Assembly: GCA_964654535.1 (NCBI GenBank) | Contig: CAZZIZ010000031.1 | Coordinates: 1 to 22,337, forward strand | Source of the DNA: CAZZIZ01 sp964654535 | GTDB lineage: Bacteria > Bacteroidota > Bacteroidia > Chitinophagales > UBA2359 | Reading direction: 5' to 3' | Length of the DNA: 22,337 nt | Shown here: positions 14,481-22,337 of the stretch, piece after piece | Layout: each line of letters begins with the position of its first letter | Position numbering within the stretch: the first letter of the stretch is position 1 | Translations under genes and position numbers: made by a program | The notes under the pieces: generated by a model | What the model was told of the DNA's origin: nothing | The model's database searches: none | The model's input: only the letters and a program-made list of their open reading frames with translations

Positions 14481-17138
14481 ATGAAAAAAGTTTTTGGAGT
14501 TGCCGTCTTGTTACTAGGCTTTATTGTGTCGTTGCAGTCTCAGGATTGTAATAACCAATCGACCTGTACAACGCCCATAACGGCATTGCAGATTTGTCCT
14601 CAGTATTGTACCCTCGGTGCTGATTACGCGGTTAATGATATAGCGTCATTATTCGAATGTTCTCTTCAAATTGATAATGCCCAATGTATTTCCTATCTCC
14701 CCTTACCAGGGATGGAAAATGCCAATGCGCCTGATCAAGTCTCTATTACGGCCTGCGATTCAAGTGGGACATGTGAAACCGCTCTAGTATTTGTTACTAC
14801 GGCTGTTGATTGTACTAATACTAATACCGGGGCTGGAACGGCTCCACCGACTCCACCAGCCAATCCACCAGCGGGTGGGGTAATTGCGCCGGATGCGGTT
14901 GATGATGTATTCACTCTTAACTGTGAAGCGGGAGGTATAATCAATGTATTGGTTAATGATACAGACAGCGAGGGCTCATTTAATATTTGTTCTTTTACGC
15001 AAACTGCCTTTGGAACGCTATTCCTTACTGGCGGTTCGTTTACTTATACTCCAGTAGCTGGATATACGGGAACTGATAGTTTTACCTACACCCTTTGTAA
15101 TTCATCTGGTAGCGATACCGCTAATGTTTCAATTACGATTACTGCTGGTGCTAACACGCCACCTGTTGCAAGCCCTGATTTTGGCTTGACTAGTAGTGAA
15201 GCATTAACTATTGATGTAATTGCTAACGATTCTGACGCTGATGGTGATTTTATTTCAGTTTGCGGAAACACACAACCAAGTAATGGAACTGTGGTTCAAA
15301 GTGGAGTTAGTGGTTTCATTTATACTCCGAACCCTGGGTTTGAAGGTAATGATTCATTTTCCTACGATGTTTGTGACGATAGCCCTTGCGCTAACGGAAC
15401 ATCTTCTGGTACTGTAAATATTACAGTAGAAGGAGGAGAAGTTGTATGTGATAACCCTGAAGTATGTACTACACCATCGACTCCGGTTGAGTTTTGTCCT
15501 GTGTTTTGTGATTTAGTGGGTCCATTCACAATTACGGATGCTTCGACAACTTTCAACTGTTCTGTGGTTATTACTGGCGATTGTATTATTTATACGCCAC
15601 TACCGGGTATTCCAGCTGGCTCACAAGATCAAGTAAGTGTTACAGCTTGTACAGCTGACGGAACTTGTCAAACGGTAGTTATACTAGTTAATATTCTTGC
15701 GACTTGTGATGATCTTCCAGAAGGTCCAGTTGCAGTAAACGATACGGTTACAACCGATGGTTCAACTGTATCTATTAGTCCATTGGATAATGATTTTAGT
15801 CCTGATGGCTTAACAATTTTCATCTGTGACTTTGACAATCCTTCAAACGGAACTGTTGAGCTAATAGGAGATGAGTTTTTCTATACGCCAAACCCTGGTT
15901 TTGTAGGTTGCGATACTTTCAACTATACTATCTGCGATAGTGAAGGGGGTATGGACGTAGCAACGATAACTGTATGTACTGAGGCCTGTGTTAATCAACC
16001 TTTGTTCAGCTGTACAAATCTCAATACAACGGTAACACTTTGCGCGGATGTTCTTTGCGGTATAGACGGTGCTTACGTAATAACTAGCGCAGTTTCTTCA
16101 TTGAATCAAGGTCAGGCTGTAGCGGTTGTTTCTGATAACTGTATTAACTACACACCGGCTCCTGGTTTCTTGGGACAAGATCAAGTAAGCATTACTGCTT
16201 GCGCGACTGATGCGGCAGGCAATCCTACCGCTGTATGCGATGAGATTACAGCAAACATTAATGTACAAGAAGATTGTAGCAACAACTCACCTCCGGTGGC
16301 TGTTGACGATATGTCATCAAACTTTGTAAATACAGTTCAGATTATAGATGTATTGCCAAATGATTTCGATCCTGATGGTGACACATTTACTATTTGTGAT
16401 TTCACTCAACCTATGAACGGCACAGTGGCTTTAGTAGATGGAATGTTTGTTTACACACCGAATCCTGATTTTGCTGGATTGGATTCATTTACCTACACTA
16501 TTTGCGATGAGAACGGAAATATGAGCACGGCTACTGTAGACATTACGGTTCTTACAGGCCCACTTGCTAGTATCTTTGTTAATGACGATGCTTATGAAGT
16601 TGAGCCTGAAGTAGAATCTTTGATGTATGTTTTGGATAATGATGGTTTCCCTGGGGCTTGCGATTTCGGTATTGAAATTGTAAAAACCTCTGAAAATGGT
16701 GAGGCTTGGATCAATATTGATGGAAGTATTTCGTTTAAATCATACGAAGGCTTTAGAGGTGAAACTGAACTGACTTATATGCTTACTGCCTGTGGGTTTA
16801 GCGATGTAGCGACTGTAAATATTATCGTTAAGAGTGCAGAAGTAGAGCTTTATATACCCAACGGCTTTTCACCAAACGGTGATGGCGTTAATGACGAAAT
16901 GAGAGCAACTGGACTAGACCAGTTTAGAGATGCTGATTACACAGCTCGATTTGTTGCTTTCAACCGTTGGGGGCAAACGATGTACGAAAATAACTACGTA
17001 CTTGAAACACCAGGTATCTGGGATGGCAACACGCTTCCTGGAAAAGCTGCTGCTGATGGAACGTACTTTTACATACTTGAAATAACTAATGGTGTCGATG
17101 AATACCGCACAGCGGGATTTGTCGAACTAAGAAGATAA
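14481..17138 (+). CDS. Large secreted protein with Cys-rich and cadherin-like repeats, CHU_C T9SS type-B C-terminus
   Basis: An 885-residue exported protein. A signal peptide spans 1-20 (cleaved near LQSQ|D). It alternates two module kinds. Cys-rich A modules lie at 23-111, 323-409 and 503-599. The first two each have nine cysteines at almost the same spacing. Cadherin/VCBS-like B modules lie at about 135-222, 227-316, 415-498, 605-690 and a degenerate 699-784, with the pattern VAVNDxxxT...NDxDxDGD...NGTV...YTPNPGFxGxDSFxYTICD. A proline linker (APPTPPANPP) is at 121-130. The C-terminal 789-885 (YIPNGFSPNGDGVND, FNRWGQTMYE, DGTYFYIL) is the gliding-motility-associated CHU_C domain that directs type-B T9SS export. 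Likely a cell-surface adhesin or matrix protein; the ligand is unknown. Confidence 0.9.
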   Translation: MKKVFGVAVLLLGFIVSLQSQDCNNQSTCTTPITALQICPQYCTLGADYAVNDIASLFECSLQIDNAQCISYLPLPGMENANAPDQVSITACDSSGTCETALVFVTTAVDCTNTNTGAGTAPPTPPANPPAGGVIAPDAVDDVFTLNCEAGGIINVLVNDTDSEGSFNICSFTQTAFGTLFLTGGSFTYTPVAGYTGTDSFTYTLCNSSGSDTANVSITITAGANTPPVASPDFGLTSSEALTIDVIANDSDADGDFISVCGNTQPSNGTVVQSGVSGFIYTPNPGFEGNDSFSYDVCDDSPCANGTSSGTVNITVEGGEVVCDNPEVCTTPSTPVEFCPVFCDLVGPFTITDASTTFNCSVVITGDCIIYTPLPGIPAGSQDQVSVTACTADGTCQTVVILVNILATCDDLPEGPVAVNDTVTTDGSTVSISPLDNDFSPDGLTIFICDFDNPSNGTVELIGDEFFYTPNPGFVGCDTFNYTICDSEGGMDVATITVCTEACVNQPLFSCTNLNTTVTLCADVLCGIDGAYVITSAVSSLNQGQAVAVVSDNCINYTPAPGFLGQDQVSITACATDAAGNPTAVCDEITANINVQEDCSNNSPPVAVDDMSSNFVNTVQIIDVLPNDFDPDGDTFTICDFTQPMNGTVALVDGMFVYTPNPDFAGLDSFTYTICDENGNMSTATVDITVLTGPLASIFVNDDAYEVEPEVESLMYVLDNDGFPGACDFGIEIVKTSENGEAWINIDGSISFKSYEGFRGETELTYMLTACGFSDVATVNIIVKSAEVELYIPNGFSPNGDGVNDEMRATGLDQFRDADYTARFVAFNRWGQTMYENNYVLETPGIWDGNTLPGKAAADGTYFYILEITNGVDEYRTAGFVELRR

Positions 17139-17197
17139 GGGGGGATAATCTCGGAACACAACCAAGTGTAGTTTCTTTTTCATATTTTCATCTATTG

Positions 17198-17246
17198 GGG
17201 CTTGAGGGAAAATCCGATTATACCTCCCTCTCTCTAGCCCTTTTTT
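17198..17246 (+). terminator. Intrinsic terminator after the 885-aa gene
   Basis: GGGCT (17198-17202) pairs with AGCCC (17236-17240), and GAGGGA (17204-17209) with TCCCTC (17225-17230), followed by six T. A further small hairpin, AACCAG/CTGGTT (17249-17268), follows. Confidence 0.75.
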
Positions 17247-17312
17247 CAAACCAGCTTATAAACTGGTTCTGTGAATAACTTAAAGAAACCCGATGCCCAG
17301 TCGGCGATTAGC

Positions 17313-17360
17313 AAAAATGGATATAAATGACTATTAACCAGTCGTTTATATCCATTTTTT
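17313..17360 (+). terminator. Second hairpin terminator upstream of the PorP-like gene
   Basis: Positions 17313-17332 pair with 17340-17359 over 20 bp with a single G-T wobble around a 7-nt loop, ending in a T-run. The A-tract on the other side makes it potentially bidirectional. With the hairpin at 17198-17246 it insulates the next transcription unit. Confidence 0.8.
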
Positions 17361-17400
17361 GGTTTTGGGAACTTCTGTTGAGTCGGAGTTCGGACACAAA

Positions 17401-17416
17401 GTGCCACTTTTGGCAC
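17401..17416. promoter_or_regulatory. Inverted repeat upstream of the PorP-like gene
   Basis: GTGCCA (17401-17406) and TGGCAC (17411-17416) form a spaced palindrome with a 4-bp centre, 65 bp before the ATG. It may be an operator or a leader hairpin; there is no direct evidence for either. Confidence 0.3.
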
Positions 17417-17481
17417 GCTATTTAGTCTCTTATGGTACGGGCATTGTATGTCCGTCTTTTAACTACTACTAATTGTCCAAC

Positions 17482-18393
17482 ATGATGAAAAGAGTTTTTG
17501 CCGCCCTCACGGTTGCCATGCTCACTTTTAGCAGCCTGAGCGCCCAACAAGATGCCGAGTATACTATGTATATGTTCAACGGCTTGGTACTTAATCCCGC
17601 ATATGCCGGATCCAGAGATGGTCTCAGTATTACAACTATCGGTCGATATCAATGGGTTGATATAGAAGGCGCACCTCGAACTGCTGCCTTCGGTATTCAT
17701 GGACCAGTAAGAGAAAAAGCTGGTTTAGGTGTATGGGGTGAGTATGATGAAATTGGTGTTCACACCAATGCACGATTAAACGTAGCTTACTCTTATACCT
17801 TTTTATTGAGTCCAAGAGCCAAATTGGCTGCAGGAATTCAAGCCGGTGTTCGATACTCGCAATCGAACTTTACCCGAGTTAATCCAGGTATAAGTGATCC
17901 AGTTTTTAGCACGGACCCAGATAGAATACTACCCAACTTTGGTGTAGGCCTTTATTTCTATACACCGAGTTTGTACTTAGGATTTTCGGTGCCTCACTTA
18001 CTTGATAACGATCTCGAATCGCCAACTTCTTTGGCTGCCGAGTCTCGTCACTACTACTTAAACGGAGGACTGATATTGCCATTGGGCCCTAACGTAAAAT
18101 TGAGACCTTCATTCTTAATTAGATCAATACCTGCCGTTGCGCCTATATCGGCAGACGTTACTTTAAGTTTCTTATTTGCTGAGCGCCTTTGGTTGGGTGC
18201 CACCTATAGAATAGAGGACTCAGTTGATGGAATTATCGAATTGCAGGTTTCTCAAAACCTTCGCTTAGGATATTCATACGATTATACGCTATCCGATCTG
18301 GCAGATTTCAATACTGGGTCGCACGAAATATTAATTGGTCTTGATTTCGGTGGAACCGATAAAAGAAAAGTGGTTACACCACGATACTTCTAA
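17482..18393 (+). CDS. PorP/SprF-family type IX secretion system outer-membrane protein
   Basis: A 303-residue outer-membrane protein. The signal peptide runs to about residue 24 (cleavage SLSA|QQD). The mature N-terminus, QDAEYTMYMFNGLVLNPAYAGSRDGLS, is the PorP/SprF hallmark. The remainder is amphipathic beta-strand rich (for example AKLAAGIQAGVRYSQ, LRLGYSYDYTLSDL). SprF-type proteins work with a cognate large T9SS substrate; F. johnsoniae SprF is needed for surface display of SprB. The neighbouring CHU_C gene begins 23 bp downstream and probably shares its transcript, marking it as the likely partner. ATG 17482 is used; a second ATG follows directly at 17485. Confidence 0.92.
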   Translation: MMKRVFAALTVAMLTFSSLSAQQDAEYTMYMFNGLVLNPAYAGSRDGLSITTIGRYQWVDIEGAPRTAAFGIHGPVREKAGLGVWGEYDEIGVHTNARLNVAYSYTFLLSPRAKLAAGIQAGVRYSQSNFTRVNPGISDPVFSTDPDRILPNFGVGLYFYTPSLYLGFSVPHLLDNDLESPTSLAAESRHYYLNGGLILPLGPNVKLRPSFLIRSIPAVAPISADVTLSFLFAERLWLGATYRIEDSVDGIIELQVSQNLRLGYSYDYTLSDLADFNTGSHEILIGLDFGGTDKRKVVTPRYF

Positions 18394-18416
18394 TTTAATC
18401 GCCTAAGAGAAGAGAT

Positions 18417-21400
18417 ATGAAAAAGACTATTTTTTATGCAGTGATATTACTCTTAGCGATGTTTATCGATAGAGATGTGCAAGCGCAGGATGGAAGGATT
18501 TCGGGAACTGTGTTTCTAGATAACAATGCAGATGGCGTTTTTGACGCAACAGAGTCTGGTATGATGGGTATGCTTATTACACTCAGCGATGTAGCTGGGT
18601 CGCAAACAACTACAGTTTCAGATGCAAGTGGATTTTACTCCTTCAACGATTTAAACAATTCTACCTATTCGGTTTTTGTAACCCAATGGGTGGTAGGTAT
18701 CGAACCATCGACTCCCGCTTCACAAGACGTAACCATTAGTGACGCCAACCAAGAAGTCAATGTAGACTTCGGTTTTATGGTATCGGGAGGTGCCGATTGT
18801 GCTGTAAATATTGATGATAACGATGTTACTGATGCTCTTTGCAACCTAGACAATGGCGCCATAACGGTTAGTGTCGAAGGTGGAATTGCTCCTTACCAAA
18901 TATTGGTAAACGGGCAGGAGCAAGCCGAAAACAGTGAGTCAATAACCCTTACAGACTTAGCTCCGGGATCATACCAATTTGTTTTTATCGACGCACAACA
19001 ATGTGAGGTTTCTATAACAAATAGTTTAACTCAAGTGGGCGAGCCCCAAATCACAGTGCAAACAGAAAATGCAGTATGTGGTTCCAGCAACGGGTCTGCG
19101 ACTATTGTTATCGAAGACGATACGGGAAGCGGTGACTTTACCTTATTCTCCGAAAATGGAGTTGTAAACGGAGAAGACGGATTAGATATAGCAGGCTTGG
19201 AAGCAGGAACTTACGAAGCAACGCTAACAGATGCGCAATGCGGTGACTTCCCAGTAAGTTTTACCATTGAATGCGATCAAAATACGGGAGGATCTAATGC
19301 TCCTTGTACAGATACTTTCTTCTTTTGCACGCCTCCTCTAGCCTCAGTAGAGTATTGCTTTCCAATAGACTGCGATCCAGATGGTGACAACATTAGTATC
19401 AACGGTCATACAGGTTCTCTTTTTGGATGTAGTATTCAAATAGATACCGATTTGTGCTTTACTTACACACCACTGCCGGCATTCTTGGGACAAGATTTCT
19501 TAGAGGTTGAAGTTTGTGACGATAGTCCAGATCAACTATGTTCCTCTTCTCAGTTTTTCTTCACCGTAGGCCCCGACTGTGGCCCAATGGGAGAAGACGA
19601 TGAGTTCAATATATTGGCCGACGCACCTTCCGATTTAATGGTTCTAGATAATGATGAACATCCTTTAGGATTGGACTTTAGTATCACCGAAGCGACCAAT
19701 GGATTTAATGGTACTGTTCAATTGGATCCAACGGGTATGTTTCTAATCTACACTCCAGATAACGGATTTGCCGGAAGTGATAGTTTCAATTATACCATTT
19801 GTGATACTGAAAACAATTGTGTCAACGTGTTGGTTATCGTTAATGTAGATGGCGAAATAGTAGAAAATCCTTGCGAAGCTGACGCCGGAACAGTTTCTCC
19901 ACCAGCAATGCTATGTATAGGACCAGACCAAAGTGTGGGTTCTCCTACAGTAAGTGGCGAAAACGATTCCAACGGCTTTGTATATATCTACGTACTTACC
20001 ACGGACTTAGATCCTACCGACAACATTATTTACGACATCGTTTCTTTAAACACGACAGGTTCGTTTGATTTCGCCACCATTGACAATGGTGTTGGAACCT
20101 ACAACATACACGGACTAAACTTTCAAGGAAACGTGCTCGACCTAGTAGACTTCAATCCATCAACTGGAGAAGAGGTGCTCAATGCCATTGCTGCAGAAAC
20201 CATATGCGCCGATCTTATTATTCCTGGCTATCAATTATTGGTCTCCGATGACTGTAGCGGTGATGATGGTGTTTGCGAAGAAGTGCAAGAATTCTGCGGA
20301 GAACCTGCGGTTCCTCAAGATATTTGCTTTGAGTTTTGTGATATAGTTGGAACTGGAGCCGTCATCGATTCCTTGGTGTCAACTTTTACCAATTGTAGCG
20401 TGCATAGTCTCAACGATACTTGCGTTACCTACGCTGCAGTTCCGGGGTTTTTCGGACTCGACTCAGTTATAGCCTATGCAAGTAGCCCTACTGGTTTAGA
20501 TACAGCATGGGCATTCATAAACGTAGGTTGTCAATCTCCTGTGGCATTAGACGATGAGGCAGAAACAGATGCTGGACTACCCATTTTTGTAAACGTACTT
20601 GCTAACGATTCGGAACCATGTAACGACGATAATTCAGGCCTAACTATTACACTAATAGAAGTACCAGAAAATGGAACAGCCACAAACACAGGCTTTGGAT
20701 TCGATTACGAAAGTGACGCCGGATTCGAAGGTGTTGACGTGTTCACCTATGAGGTTTGCAACGATTGCGCCGAGATACTTTGTGCTACCGCTACCGTTAC
20801 CATAGCGGTAGGCGACGCAGTCATACCACCCGATCCAACAACTGTTGAGGTTCAACCAGATATTGTTTCTACCCCGCAGAATACACCACTAGATGTCGAT
20901 GTCTTGAGCAACGATGACGACGCGCTCACAGTTGCTTCAGTAGGAGATGCACAAAACGGTCTTGTTTTACTAGACAATGGAACAATTACTTACACTCCAA
21001 ATGGCGGATATATCGGAGACGACTTTTTCGACTACACCGCTTGCGACGATGATGGAAATTGTGAAACCACATTCGTTCAAGTTACCGTTTTCGATGAAAG
21101 CGAAAACCAAGCGCCAGTAGCCTCAAACGATGTAATAGAAGTTGCTGGAGGTACGACTACCGAAATACCAGTCCTAGAAAACGATAGTGATTTAGAAAAC
21201 AACGACTTTTCAATCACGGATCTTACTAATAATAGCGAATGTGGTGACGCAAGTATAAATGACGATGGTTCCGCCATTGTATTTGTTGCCGATGCCGATT
21301 GCGAAGAAAATGTTGTTGTCAACTACACCATTTGCGAAAATGGCCAGGCCGACAATTGCGACACGGCAGAATTGCTAATAGCCGTTGGTACTATGCTAGA

Positions 21401-22283
21401 AAATTCAGCACCAGTTGCTTTAAACGATACCGTTTTTATCAATGACTTCGATGGCCAATTGGTGAACGTATCAGAAAACGATTCCGATGCACAAGGTGAC
21501 AACCTCATCTACACCGTAGGTTCAGGGCCGGAGTGCGCCGAAGGATTCGAAATGAACGAAGATGGATTAACTATTTACGACGCGACTGATATTGACGACT
21601 GCCCAGAAGACCTCGTACTTTACGTCGTTTGCGATGATGCGATTGTTTCACTTTGTGATACCGCATTTATCTATTTCGTTTTAGACAGCACTTTAATCGA
21701 CATGCAAGACAGTGATGCCATTATTGCGTCAGACGATCAAGCGAGCGTGGCGATAAACGGCTCTGTTGATGCCGATGTTTTTGAGAACGATCAGGCGCCA
21801 GACAATTTTGCAATTACCATAACCGGCGAACCCGAAAACGGAACCGCGGCCGTATTTAACAATGGTACGGACGGTGTACTTATAAATTACCTACCAGATT
21901 TGGATTTCGAAGGAACCGATATGGTAGAATATGAACTTTGCTTTGACGGCGTGTGTGACACCGCTGTTCTTACAATAACTGTAGATGTAGCCTGCTCCTT
22001 TGATATACCAAATGGTATATCACCGAACAACGACGGCATCATGGATGAGTTTTCAATCCTAGGACTTGAAGACTGTTTCCCTGGTAATCGCGAGTTGATC
22101 ATTTTTAATAGATGGGGCAGTGAAGTTTACCGAAAACAAGATTTCGGGGACAATGACGCGTGGGATGGCACCTTCGAAAACGAACCAGTGCCAGACGGAA
22201 CCTACTTCTATATTTTAGTTGCAGAAGGGTCTGATGAATTGGAAAGTATCGATGTGGCTGGATACCTTGAAGTGTATCGCTAG
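18417..22283 (+). CDS. Giant secreted protein with SdrD_B, SprB, Cys-rich and cadherin-like repeats, CHU_C C-terminus
   Basis: A 1288-residue exported protein, acidic throughout. A signal peptide spans 1-24 (VQAQ|DG). In order: an SdrD B-like fold (27-120, GTVFLDNNADGVFD); two SprB-type repeats (142-205, 221-286; GAITVSVEGGIAPYQI, LTDLAPGSYQFVF); Cys-rich A module (297-388); cadherin-like B module (393-478); a separate domain (486-613, starting ADAGTVSPPAMLC); A module (620-705); B-like modules at about 707-798, 811-892, 898-991, 997-1090 and 1101-1190; and CHU_C (1194-1288; IPNGISPNNDGIMDEF, FNRWGSEVYR, DGTYFYIL). It is predicted to cross the outer membrane by type-B T9SS with the PorP/SprF-like neighbour. 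A role in adhesion or gliding is inferred from SprB-type content. Confidence 0.92.
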   Translation: MKKTIFYAVILLLAMFIDRDVQAQDGRISGTVFLDNNADGVFDATESGMMGMLITLSDVAGSQTTTVSDASGFYSFNDLNNSTYSVFVTQWVVGIEPSTPASQDVTISDANQEVNVDFGFMVSGGADCAVNIDDNDVTDALCNLDNGAITVSVEGGIAPYQILVNGQEQAENSESITLTDLAPGSYQFVFIDAQQCEVSITNSLTQVGEPQITVQTENAVCGSSNGSATIVIEDDTGSGDFTLFSENGVVNGEDGLDIAGLEAGTYEATLTDAQCGDFPVSFTIECDQNTGGSNAPCTDTFFFCTPPLASVEYCFPIDCDPDGDNISINGHTGSLFGCSIQIDTDLCFTYTPLPAFLGQDFLEVEVCDDSPDQLCSSSQFFFTVGPDCGPMGEDDEFNILADAPSDLMVLDNDEHPLGLDFSITEATNGFNGTVQLDPTGMFLIYTPDNGFAGSDSFNYTICDTENNCVNVLVIVNVDGEIVENPCEADAGTVSPPAMLCIGPDQSVGSPTVSGENDSNGFVYIYVLTTDLDPTDNIIYDIVSLNTTGSFDFATIDNGVGTYNIHGLNFQGNVLDLVDFNPSTGEEVLNAIAAETICADLIIPGYQLLVSDDCSGDDGVCEEVQEFCGEPAVPQDICFEFCDIVGTGAVIDSLVSTFTNCSVHSLNDTCVTYAAVPGFFGLDSVIAYASSPTGLDTAWAFINVGCQSPVALDDEAETDAGLPIFVNVLANDSEPCNDDNSGLTITLIEVPENGTATNTGFGFDYESDAGFEGVDVFTYEVCNDCAEILCATATVTIAVGDAVIPPDPTTVEVQPDIVSTPQNTPLDVDVLSNDDDALTVASVGDAQNGLVLLDNGTITYTPNGGYIGDDFFDYTACDDDGNCETTFVQVTVFDESENQAPVASNDVIEVAGGTTTEIPVLENDSDLENNDFSITDLTNNSECGDASINDDGSAIVFVADADCEENVVVNYTICENGQADNCDTAELLIAVGTMLENSAPVALNDTVFINDFDGQLVNVSENDSDAQGDNLIYTVGSGPECAEGFEMNEDGLTIYDATDIDDCPEDLVLYVVCDDAIVSLCDTAFIYFVLDSTLIDMQDSDAIIASDDQASVAINGSVDADVFENDQAPDNFAITITGEPENGTAAVFNNGTDGVLINYLPDLDFEGTDMVEYELCFDGVCDTAVLTITVDVACSFDIPNGISPNNDGIMDEFSILGLEDCFPGNRELIIFNRWGSEVYRKQDFGDNDAWDGTFENEPVPDGTYFYILVAEGSDELESIDVAGYLEVYR

Positions 22284-22305
22284 CATCGAGTGAATTAGTA
22301 GTAAA

Positions 22306-22337
22306 GCCCATTGGTCCTTGGATCAATGGGTTTTTTT
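22306..22337 (+). terminator. Intrinsic terminator after the 1288-aa gene
   Basis: CCCATTGGTCC (22307-22317) pairs with GGATCAATGGG (22320-22330) over 11 bp with one G-T wobble, followed by seven T to the window end. It closes the PorP-like/CHU_C unit. Confidence 0.88.

Noticed and set aside
14735..15271. Minus-strand open frames inside the giant repeat proteins
   Set aside because: They are antisense shadows of a strongly supported repeat-rich plus-strand gene and show valine/serine/threonine-rich translations typical of such shadows.

Overview
The window comes from a member of the phylum Bacteroidota, plausibly a pigmented marine Flavobacteriales or Cryomorphaceae-like organism. The evidence is two giant secreted proteins with the gliding-motility-associated (CHU_C) C-terminal domain of type IX secretion, a PorP/SprF-type outer-membrane protein between them, SprB-type repeats, a fused CrtYcd lycopene cyclase, candidate -7 promoter elements of the Bacteroidetes form TAnnTTTG, and frequent GTG/TTG starts without strong Shine-Dalgarno sequences. 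The genus-level guess is inference.

Layout. Positions 1-313 hold two copies, in opposite orientation, of a dispersed structured repeat. Positions 314-5661 are a tightly packed plus-strand housekeeping run: BadF-type sugar kinase, LolD-like ABC ATPase, RecQ helicase, glycosyltransferase and PrmC, with junctions that overlap or nearly touch. Positions 5642-7191 are a minus-strand set: a 54-aa membrane protein (TTG start), dapF, a third repeat copy and a hot-dog thioesterase. An HtrA/DegP-type protease (7296-8762) is divergent from that set. It is convergent with the ruvX-def pair on the minus strand (8786-9779).

Positions 9847-13501 are a compact carotenoid operon, crtI-crtB-crtYcd-crtW, whose genes all overlap. 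It predicts phytoene, then lycopene, then beta-carotene, then a ketocarotenoid such as canthaxanthin. No crtE or crtZ lies in the window. A fourth repeat copy, carrying a perfect 54-bp palindrome, follows crtW directly. An 89-aa orphan protein with its own terminator comes next.

Positions 14481-22283 are a surface-protein locus: an 885-aa CHU_C protein, two candidate terminators, a PorP/SprF-like protein and a 1288-aa CHU_C protein. The layout resembles known SprF/SprB-type pairs, in which the PorP/SprF-like protein helps export the type-B T9SS substrate.

Two items most deserve follow-up. First, a cysteine-rich module of about 90 residues occurs five times across the two giant proteins (three and two copies). 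Its cysteine spacing is nearly invariant and it alternates with cadherin-like repeats. Second, the intergenic repeat family (GCGTGAGGGAT ... CACGCCC) shows compensating arm sequences, as expected of a structured RNA. It lies against gene 3' ends and supplies the dapF stop codon.
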